From Marinimicrobium locisalis (GTDB taxonomy: Bacteria > Pseudomonadota > Gammaproteobacteria > Pseudomonadales > Cellvibrionaceae): 64,000 bases of DNA. The translations under genes were made by a program, and so were the position numbers. The notes under the pieces are model-generated. The model ran no database searches. It was given only the letters and a program-made list of their open reading frames with translations, and was not told the DNA's origin. Positions 51,474 through 61,100 of this stretch are shown one piece after another. The stretch lies in contig NZ_JBDLLG010000023.1 in the NCBI RefSeq assembly GCF_039822625.1, forward strand, positions 1 to 64,000, read 5' to 3'. Within the stretch, counting starts at the first letter, position 1. Every line of letters begins with the position of its first letter.

Positions 51474-54400
51474 TGGAAAACCTCATTCGCGGCGCACAGC
51501 AACGCAGCCGGGCGACGCTGCTGCTTTTTTTGATCCTGGTGGTGGGCGGAATCAGCGCTTACATCGCCATTCCCAAGGAAGCCAACCCGGACGTTCCGAT
51601 TCCCATCATTTACGTGTCCATGATGTACGAAGGGGTGAGCCCGGAAGACGGCGAACGCCTGATGGTCCGGCCCATGGAACAGGAGCTGCGCTCGCTGGAA
51701 GGCTTGCGGGAAATGACTTCCACGGCGAGCGAGGGGCATGCGTCGGTGATGTTGGAGTTCGATGCCGGCTTCGATGCCGACACGGCCCTGCAAGATGTTC
51801 GCGAGCAGGTTGACCGGGCTCGCGCCTACATTCCTCAGGAAGCGGAAGAGCCGACGGTGCACGAAGTGAACGTGGCGCTGTTCCCGGTACTGTCTGTCGG
51901 CCTTTCCGGGCCACTATCCGAGGAGGAGCTAATTCAAACGGCGCGCCTTCTGAAAGAAGAAATTGAAGGCATTACCGAAGTGCTGGAAGTGGAAATCGGT
52001 GGCGACCGGGAAGATCTTCTGGAAATTCTGGTCGAGCCCCAGGTGCTGGCCAGTTACGGCATTGACTATGCCGAGCTGTTCAATCTGGTTTCACGCAACA
52101 ACCAGCTAGTGGCTGCCGGGAGTCTGGACCTTGGGTCGGGACGCTTCTCCATTAAAGTGCCCAGCGTTATCGAAAACCTCGATGATGTGATGTCGTTGCC
52201 GGTAAAGGTCGACGGGGAAACGGTGGTGACCTTCGGCGACGTGGCGACATTGCGCCGCACCTTTTTTGACCCCGAAGGTTTTGCCCGTATCAATAATCAA
52301 CCCGCCGTGGTGCTGGAAATCTCCAAGCGCACCGGCGCCAACATTATCGATACGGTCGCCCAGGTACGCGGCATTATGGAGCAGGCACAATCCCGCATGC
52401 CCGATGAAATTCAGGTGGATTATATTCTGGACGAATCCACTGAAGTTAAAACCATGCTCTCGGAGCTGTTGAATAACGTTACCACGGCCGTCGTGCTGGT
52501 GCTGATTATTATCGTGGCCACCATGGGCGTTCGTTCGGCGTTGATGGTGGGAGTTACCATTCCCGGTGCTTTTTTAACCGCCATCCTTGCGATTTGGGCC
52601 ATCGGTTACACCATGAACATTATCGTGCTGTTTGCCCTGATTCTGGTGGCGGGCATGCTGGTCGATGGGGCCGTGGTGGTGAGTGAGCTAGCGGATCGCA
52701 ACCGCCGAGAGGGAGACGAGCCGCACGATGCCTGGGCCAAAGCGGCCACTCGCATGGCCTGGCCGATTATTGCCTCCACCGCGACCACGCTCGCCGTATT
52801 CTTCCCGTTGCTCTTCTGGCCGGGTGTGGTGGGCGAGTTCATGAAGTACCTGCCGGCCACGGTTATTATCTGCCTGCTTGCCTCACTGGCGATGGCATTG
52901 GTTTTTTTGCCCACGCTGGGCGGCGTCAGTGGTAGGACCCAGGGCCCGAGTCGGGATGAGCCGACTCGGTTTGGCCGGTGGTACCGCTCGTGGTTGAATT
53001 TCTCACTGCAGCGCCCCTGGTGGACTCTGCTCGTGGTGATGTTGGTCATTGTGGTGATTTACGTCATCTACGGGCGTTTCAATCACGGCGTGGAATTCTT
53101 TCCAGACGTGGAACCCAAGTCGGCCCAAGTGACGGTTCGGGCCCGGGGGGACCTATCCGTCTATGAGATCGATGACTTGGTGCGGCAGGTGGAAAGCCGT
53201 CTGCTCAACATGCCCGAAGTGGAAGCCCTCTACGCTCGCTCCATTGCCGACCCGGACTGGAATACCGGGGCGGATACCGTCGGCACGCTCCAGTTTCAGT
53301 TTATCGACTGGGAAAAGCGACGGCCCGCCCGTGAAATTCTCGCGGATATGCGTGAACGCACCAAAGACATTCCCGGCATTATTTTGGAGTTTCGTGAACA
53401 AGAACAGGGCCCGGGTGCGGGCAAGCCCTTTCAGTTGACGATCAGCTCCTCCGACCCGTCGATACTCGATGAGAACGTGGAGAAGATCCGACAAACCATG
53501 GATGAAGTTGGCGGCTTTACCGACGTCAGCGATGATAGAGCCATTCCCGGTATAGAATGGCGGGTACGGGTCGACCGCGAGGCCGCCGCGCGCCTGGGGA
53601 CCGACGTGGTGACGGTCGGTAATGCCGTGCAACTGGTTACCAATGGCATTCTGCTGGCGCGCTACCGCCCGGAAGATGCCCTGGATGAGGTGGATATTCG
53701 TCTGCGCTTCCCGGAAAGTTGGCGCCATATTGATCAGCTGCGCCAGCTTACCGTGCAAACCCCGCGCGGTCAGATTCCCGTCTCCCAGGTGGTGGAATTT
53801 GAACCCTCGCCCAGGGTGGGCACGTTACACCGCGTGGACGGCGAGCGGGCGATTACAATCGAGGCGGGCCTGGAGGAAGGCTATCAGTTGGACGAGCGCT
53901 TGCAGGCGGTGCGCGAGAACGCTCTTGCCGACCTTCCCGATAAGCTTCAAGTCAGCGTCGGTGGGGAAGGGGAGGACCAGCAGGAAGCGGCGGAGTTCTT
54001 AATACTGGCCTTCTTTCTGGCCATCTTCCTGATGGCTTTCATTCTGGTGGTGCAGTTTAACAGCCTCTACCAGTCCGCCTTAGTGTTGTCAGCCATTGTG
54101 TTATCCACCGCCGGTATTTTGCTGGGGCTTTTGATCAACGCCCAACCGTTCGGAATTGTCATGGTCGGCATGGGCGTTATCGCCTTGGCGGGTATTGTGG
54201 TGAATAACAATATCGTTCTGATCGACACCTACAACGAACACCGGGAAAAGGGCCTGGAGGCCTTACCCGCCGCCCTGGAAACCGGCTGCCTGCGTTTGCG
54301 GCCGGTGCTGCTTACCGCTGGTACCACCATCCTGGGCCTAATGCCCATGGTGCTCGGGATCAATGTTAACCTTCTGGAGCCCAGCCTGGGGATTAACGCG

Positions 54401-54562
54401 CCCTCCACCCAGTGGTGGACTCAGCTATCCAGCGCCATTGCCGGCGGCCTGGCGTTCGCTACCGTACTCACGCTGCTGCTGACTCCCGCGCTGTTGGTAT
54501 TGGGAGACAGAGTGCATAAGGCATGGATAAGGCGGAGCGGTCGGACGTCGCAACGCCGTTAG
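51473..54562 (+). CDS. RND multidrug efflux pump, inner-membrane subunit
   Basis: AcrB/MexF-like proton-driven exporter, 1029 aa, twelve membrane helices with two large periplasmic loops. The proton-relay pair of AcrB (Asp407-Asp408) is Asp-Gly here (GMLVDGAVVV, about 398), and the Lys940 position reads Asn (VVNNNIVLID), while the Arg in LRPVLLTAGTT is kept. It starts on the last base of the adaptor stop codon. No TolC-like gene is in the window, so the outer channel must come from elsewhere. Confidence 0.92.
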   Translation: MENLIRGAQQRSRATLLLFLILVVGGISAYIAIPKEANPDVPIPIIYVSMMYEGVSPEDGERLMVRPMEQELRSLEGLREMTSTASEGHASVMLEFDAGFDADTALQDVREQVDRARAYIPQEAEEPTVHEVNVALFPVLSVGLSGPLSEEELIQTARLLKEEIEGITEVLEVEIGGDREDLLEILVEPQVLASYGIDYAELFNLVSRNNQLVAAGSLDLGSGRFSIKVPSVIENLDDVMSLPVKVDGETVVTFGDVATLRRTFFDPEGFARINNQPAVVLEISKRTGANIIDTVAQVRGIMEQAQSRMPDEIQVDYILDESTEVKTMLSELLNNVTTAVVLVLIIIVATMGVRSALMVGVTIPGAFLTAILAIWAIGYTMNIIVLFALILVAGMLVDGAVVVSELADRNRREGDEPHDAWAKAATRMAWPIIASTATTLAVFFPLLFWPGVVGEFMKYLPATVIICLLASLAMALVFLPTLGGVSGRTQGPSRDEPTRFGRWYRSWLNFSLQRPWWTLLVVMLVIVVIYVIYGRFNHGVEFFPDVEPKSAQVTVRARGDLSVYEIDDLVRQVESRLLNMPEVEALYARSIADPDWNTGADTVGTLQFQFIDWEKRRPAREILADMRERTKDIPGIILEFREQEQGPGAGKPFQLTISSSDPSILDENVEKIRQTMDEVGGFTDVSDDRAIPGIEWRVRVDREAAARLGTDVVTVGNAVQLVTNGILLARYRPEDALDEVDIRLRFPESWRHIDQLRQLTVQTPRGQIPVSQVVEFEPSPRVGTLHRVDGERAITIEAGLEEGYQLDERLQAVRENALADLPDKLQVSVGGEGEDQQEAAEFLILAFFLAIFLMAFILVVQFNSLYQSALVLSAIVLSTAGILLGLLINAQPFGIVMVGMGVIALAGIVVNNNIVLIDTYNEHREKGLEALPAALETGCLRLRPVLLTAGTTILGLMPMVLGINVNLLEPSLGINAPSTQWWTQLSSAIAGGLAFATVLTLLLTPALLVLGDRVHKAWIRRSGRTSQRR

Positions 54563-55190
54563 AGGCCAATTTGCGTTCGATGCCTATCTAGAAGGAAGCC
54601 CCAGCACTCTGCTAGTGTCACTCTCGATGGGCTGCTATGGGTAATCCTATCCTGAGAGGTGGCCTGTAGTGTTTATGTCTACAACCGCTGACCCGTTCGC
54701 TATCTATACAGCACTTCGGGATGAGGCAGAAGCGCTGTTCCACGCGGGTACGACACCGGTAGCCGTGCATTGGACGATGGGCGTTAGTTAACGACGCCTT
54801 CAGTACTTTGAATACACTGGTGTGTTCCGAAAAGCGGATTCTCGCGACATTATCCAACCCATTGTTGTTGCTTTATTCGAGTCGATAGCGACGGTTTCGT
54901 TCGGCTAGCCTGCAGCGTCGCCCGCGAGTTGGGTCGCGTCTGTGCGTTAGCGTACTTAGTGATGAAGATGAGCAAAAAAATAAAGGAATTTCTATGAAAA
55001 TGGGGCGCAAGAAATACAGAGACAGCCGTTGCACGACGCTATCCTTACTGGAGTATTGGTGTACACTTAATTGTTGCTGGATCAACCCGTTTAGGTTGAA
55101 GGTTCGTAAGGCGATGGACGCCTTTTGGGTAAGTACCGGTGACACAGCCAGGCTTCCTTCCTCATTCCAAGATTCAACAAGGAGCCTGTT
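54563..55190. other. 628-base region before the glucan synthase gene
   Basis: No clear gene. It contains a 38-codon frame (54675-54791, MSTTADPFAIYTALRDEAEA...), not recognised and perhaps a remnant, and a 66-codon frame listed separately. Base composition is more AT-rich than the flanks from about 54960 on. The promoter of the glucan synthase gene must lie here but is not obvious. Confidence 0.4.
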
Positions 55191-55194
55191 ATGA
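54994..55194 (+). CDS. possible 66-codon leader ORF coupled to the glucan synthase gene
   Basis: An ATG with AAAGGA eight bases upstream opens a 66-codon frame (MKMGRKKYRDSRCTTLSLLE...). Its TGA overlaps the glucan synthase ATG (ATGA). The Cys/Trp-rich product matches no family I know. The overlap and ribosome site argue for translation; the lack of recognisable protein features argues against a conserved gene. Confidence 0.3.
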   Translation: MKMGRKKYRDSRCTTLSLLEYWCTLNCCWINPFRLKVRKAMDAFWVSTGDTARLPSSFQDSTRSLL

Positions 55195-58100
55195 CCATCA
55201 AAGCGTTCAAGTTCTCGGCTCTCATCGGGAGTGGGTTCGGCCATGACCAAAACACCGAGTTGTTGCGCGCCGAGCTGTTCAGTATTGAGCAACTCAAGCG
55301 ACACGCGACCCTATTAGCAGAGCAGCACCACATCGACCCGAACCCCGGAGCGGACCGGTTGCTACCGCGCTTGGCGGACAATACGCGGGTTTTACGAGCG
55401 GCTTACGATGTCGTGACGGCGGCCGCGACGACCGGGCAGCGCATCGTTCCCACCGAAGCCTGGCTGCTCGACAATTTCTATCTTATTGAACAGCAAATTG
55501 GCTTGGCGCGCCGACATCTCCCGCGCGGCTATAGCCGCCAGTTGCCTCGGTTGGGTGAGGGGTTGTCGGCCGGTTTTCCCCGCATTTACGATTTGGCGCT
55601 GGAATTGATTTCCCACATGGACGGGCGCGTTGACGGCGAGAATGTCACCCAGTTTGTGGCGTCCTACCAAACGGTGGAGCCCTTGAAGCTGGGCGAGCTG
55701 TGGGCGTTCCCCATTATGTTGCAGTTGGCGCTGCTGGAGAACTTACGTCGCGTTGGCGTGCGCATTGCCCAGCGGAGCGAGGAACGCGATGCGGCCATCG
55801 AGTGGGCGGATCGCATGCTGATCGCGGCAGAGAATGATCCCAATCAGCTGATCCAGTTGTTGGCCGAGTTTGCCCACGCCGATGTACCGTTGACGGCCTC
55901 CTTTGTGGAGGAATTTTACGATCGGCTTCAAACCCAGGGGCCGGCCATGGCCTTCGTTCAAACTTGGGTCGAGCAAAAGCTGCTCGAACAGGGTGTGACT
56001 GCCACGAAGCTGTCGGAAGCGGCGGGGCGAACGGATGCGGCCAACCAGATATCCATCGCCAATAGTATTGGCAGCCTGCGCTTTATTGGCACCATGGACT
56101 GGAAGCAGTACGTCGAGTCGCTCAGTGGGGTTCATAAAACCTTGAGTGATGACCCCTTAGATACCTACGCCCGCCAAAATTTTTCGACTCGTGATCGCTA
56201 TCGGCATATTGTCGAGGATGTGGCGCGGGGCAGTGCGAATGATGAAACGGCAGTGGCGCGGGAGACCGTCGCACTGGCCCAGAAGGCAGCCGAAGAGTAC
56301 GGCCCGAAAGACCGGAGGGGCCATGTGGGTTACTACCTTGTCGATCGTGGGCGGGCCTACCTAGAGCGGACTGTTGGGTGCCGTCCGTCGTGGAAAACCC
56401 GCTTTAAGCGGTGGAGCCTACGTCTTCGTCTGCCTCTGTACCTCGGTTCGATTTTATTGCTGACGTTGACTGCTACGGCCGGCGTGCTCCATGCGCTTGA
56501 TGATGTCGCACTGAGTGACTGGCGCTATTGGCTCCTCGCCACCGCCGTTGTGATTGGCGCCTCGGCTTTGGCGCTCTCGCTGGTTAATTTGGCGGTGACG
56601 CTGTTGGTCCCGCCGCGTGTTTTGCCACGGTTGGATTTCTCCCACGGAATTCCCGATGCGCATCGCAGCATGGTTATTGTGCCTACTTTGCTGACTACCC
56701 GTGGGGATATCGATAACCTGGTCGAGGGCTTGGAAATTCGTTACTTGGGCAATCGTGATCCGAACCTGTACTTTGCGCTGCTGACGGATTTCCCCGACGC
56801 ACCGGAACAGACGTTGCCGGATGACGCGGCCTTACTTGACTATGCGCGCAGCGCCATAGAAACACTCAACGACACTTATCACGAAGACCGCGCCAGTGTC
56901 TTCTATCTGTTCCACCGGCCCAGACTTTGGAATCCGTTCGAACGGGTGTGGATGGGCTACGAACGCAAGCGCGGCAAGCTTGAGCAGTTCAATGCCCGTC
57001 TGCGTGGGGAGGCGCTCACAGCCTTTTCGGATATTGTCGGCGATCAATCCATTCTGGGTTCGATTCGGTACGTCATTACTCTGGATACTGACACGCAATT
57101 GCCACGTGATGCCGCACATGCCCTGGTGGGTAACTTGGCGCACCCCCTTAACCGACCGGTTTACGACACCCACAAGGGCCGCATCGTGGAGGGCTATGCG
57201 ATTCTGCAACCGCGGGCCTCTATCAGCCTGACCAGTGCCGGTCAGTCACGCTTCGCGAAACTGTTCGCGGGGGACTCGGGTTTGGACCCCTACACGCGCG
57301 AGGTGTCGGATGTATATCAGGATGTGTTCGCGGAAGGGTCGTTCATTGGGAAGGGCATATACGATGTGGACGCTTTTCGTCAGGCTGTGGACGGGCGTTT
57401 TCCAGAGAACCTAATTCTCAGTCACGATCTTCTGGAAAGTGGCTATGCGCGCTCGGCGCTGGTGAGCGACGTTCACCTGATTGAGGAACAACCGGCCAGC
57501 GTCGCCATTGATGCCAGTCGCCGTCATCGTTGGATGCGCGGGGACTGGCAAATCGCCGGTTGGTTGCTACCGCGCGTACCGGGCCCACCCAGTGAAAGCG
57601 GCGCCAAGTCAAAAGGCCGATCGAATCCACTATCGGCCCTGTCGCGGTGGAAGATTATCGATAATCTGCGGCGTAGTCTGGTGGCGCCGGCACTGCTCGC
57701 CCTACTGGTGGGCGGTTGGTTTGCGGGCCTGGGCCCGGCTTGGGCATGGACGTTACTGGTATTGGCGGTGCTGTTTCTCCCCACGTTGCTATCCAGCTTA
57801 ATCGAGCTGATTCGTAAGCCCGCCGAAAGTGACTGGTGGTTGCACCTGGACTTGACGATTAAATCGGCGAGTCACCCCATCGTGCTGGCGTTGCTCACGC
57901 TGACTTTTCTGCCCTACGACACGCGCATAGCCCTGGGCGCAATTCTGCGCTCGGGCGCCCGTATGCTATTTACCCGGCGTAGCTTATTACTGTGGCAACT
58001 GCCCGGTTATGCACGGCGCAACGCCTGCCATTCGTTGGCGGACTTTTTGTTGGAAATGTGGCTGGCGCCGACGCTCTCGGTGGGGCTGACCCTGGCGCTG

Positions 58101-61100
58101 GTGATCTCGGGCAGCGGTCCGGCCGCATGGCTCGCGGCGGCCCCCATATTGTTGCTGTGGTTGATCTCACCCCTGGTCGGTTGGTGGATTAGCCGGCCGC
58201 TGGTTGCGCTCACTCCAGGTTTGGGGGGCGAGCAACAAGTGTTTCTGCGAACGGCGGCCAGACGCACCTGGCGCTACTTCGAGGACTTTGTCGGCCCGCG
58301 GGACAATTGGCTCCCGCCGGATAACTTTCAAGCCAACCCCGAGCCGGCCATCGCCTCGCGCACCTCGCCCACCAACATTGGCATGTCCCTGCTGGCCGAT
58401 TTGGCAGCGGTGGATTTTGGGTATCTCACCGTCGGGGAGTGTTTGCGCCGTATCGGCCATACCCTCGCGGCGGTCGAGAAGCTCGAAGGTTACCGCGGCC
58501 ACTTGTTTAACTGGTACGACACGCGAACCATGCAACCGCTCCCCCCTCACTATATCTCGTCGGTGGACAGCGGCAACCTGGCCGGTAGCCTGCTCACGCT
58601 GCAGGCGGGCTTGGCCGAATTGAAAAGCCAGCCGGTGCTGTCGCCGAGCGCCCTGCAGGGCCTGCAGGACACGCTACACGTTCTGGGCGAACAACTGCCT
58701 TCATCTAACCCAACACTGGCCGAAGAGATACGGGCACTGCAAGATACCCTAACCGCTCTTGCGCAAGAGGGGCCGCCGAAGACGTTGACGGCCGCCTTCA
58801 ATGCTCTGGAGCAAGTTGAACGGGGCCGCGCGACTATTACGGCTTGGCCGACGACAGAGACCGACAAGGAGGGCGAGTGTGTCTATTGGGCGCGGGCATT
58901 CGACCGGCAAGTTCAAGCGCTTCGCGATGAACTGGTGCTGTTGGTGCCGGGGTCTTCTTGGCAGGGCACCGACCTTCCCACGCGGGAGGCGCTTGCCAGC
59001 GCTAATGGTGCTGGCGCGAACGCACAGCTTGAGCTTATAGACGACTTAATGAACCGCTGCCGCCTTCTGGCGGAAATGGATTTCGAGTTTCTCTACGACG
59101 CCGGAAGCGGCCTGCTAACCATTGGCTACGATGTTGTGGAGCGGCGTCGAGATCCCGCCTGCTATGACCTTTTGGCCTCGGAAGCGCGACTGGCTAGCTT
59201 TCTGTTGATCGCCCAGGGGCAGTTGCCGCAGAAGCACTGGTTCGCGCTAGGGCGCTTGCTAACCAGCCATGGCGGCGACGTGAGCTTGATCTCTTGGAGC
59301 GGCTCGATGTTTGAATACCTGATGCCGCAGCTGATCATGCCCAGCTACCCGAATACTCTGTTGGAGCGAACCTGCAAGGCCGCCGTCGCGCGCCAGATCG
59401 AGTACGGCCGGCAGCGCGCCGTTCCCTGGGGGATTTCTGAGTCCTGCTACAACGCCACTGATTTGGACCAGGTTTACCAGTACCGGGCATTCGGCGTGCC
59501 GGGCCTGGGCTTTAAACGCGGGCTGGGCGATGACCTGGTCATCGCGCCTTACGCCAGCGCCCTGGCGCTTATGGTGATGCCACGGGAAGCGTGTCGAAAC
59601 CTGGAGGCCTTGGCCGAGCAGGGCTTCCTTGGGGCCTATGGTTTCTATGAAGCGATTGATTACACGCCCTCCCGCGTGCCACGGGGTAAAACGCACGCCA
59701 TCGTGCAGAACTTTATGGTGCACCACCAAGGGATGAGTTTTCTGGCCTTTGCGCACGTATTGTTTGGCCAGCCCATGCAGCGTCGCTTTATGTCCGACCC
59801 GCTGGCGCGGGCGACCGAACTCCTGTTGCAAGAGCGGGTGCCGAAGCGTGGGGATACCCTGCAGCCGCACGCGGCTGAAGTCAGTGCCGCCGCCCGTCCC
59901 CCCACGGCGGAGTCCGGCGCGATCCTGCGAGTGTTTACCGACCCCAACACCCGGATGCCCGAAGTACATCTGCTATCAAATGGGCGCTATCACGTTATGG
60001 CCACCCACGCCGGAGGCAGCGCCAGCCATTGGGGCGAGCTTGCGGTTACCCGCTGGCGCGAGGATGCCACTTCCGATAGCTGGGGAACCTTCATTTATTT
60101 GCGTGATCGTGACAACGGAAAATACTGGTCCACGGCGCATCAGCCAACCCTGCAACCGGCCGAGCACTACGAAGCGATTTTCGTGCAGGCGCGGGCGGAA
60201 TACCGGCGGCGCGACCACGCCATTGAAGCGCACACCGAAATCAGCGTATCCCCGGAAGATGATGTCGAAATCCGTCGGGTGACGCTTACCAACCAGTCCT
60301 CGCGCGTGCGCCACATTGAAGTGACGAGCTTTGCGGAAGTGGTGCTCGCGCCACTGAATGCCGACTTGGCGCACCGCTCCTTTAGCAACCTGTTCGTGCA
60401 GACTGAAATCCTGCCCGGTCGGCGTGCCATTCTTTGTACGCGTCGCCCGCGCACGCCCGGCGAAAAGGTGCCCTGGATGTTCCATCTGCTGGCCGCGCCG
60501 GGCTCGGTGGCCGATGAGCCTTCCTATGAGACCGACCGCGCCCGTTTCATTGGCCGTGGCCGCACGGCGGCGAACCCCGTGATGTTGGACAGCGGTAGTC
60601 AGCCCTCGACCTTATCGAACACCGAGGGGGCGGTGCTCGACCCGATTGTGGCGATTCGCAGTACCCTGACCCTGTCGCCCGATGAGTCCTCAAGCGTGCA
60701 GATCATCTCCGGGGTGGCGGACACGCGCGAGGCCGCGCTGGCTCTGCTCGAGAAATACTGTGACCGTCACTTTGTCGAGCGCGCGTTTGAAATGGCTTGG
60801 TTCCAGAGCCAGGAAGTACTGCGCCACCTAAATGCGACCGAAGCCGATGCCCAACTCTTTGGCCGCCTGGCTAACTCGGTGATTTACGCCAACCCCATGC
60901 GCCGTGCGTCGCCGAGCGTGATCGCCCGGAACCAGTTGGGGCAACCGGGCCTATGGCGCTTTGCCATCTCCGGCGACTTGCCCATCGTGCTGCTTCTAAT
61001 TGGTGACCTCAGCCGCATTGATCTGGTGAAACAGGTCGTGCAGGCCCATGCCTATTGGCGTATGAAGGGGCTGGCGGCCGACCTGGTAATCGTCAACGAG

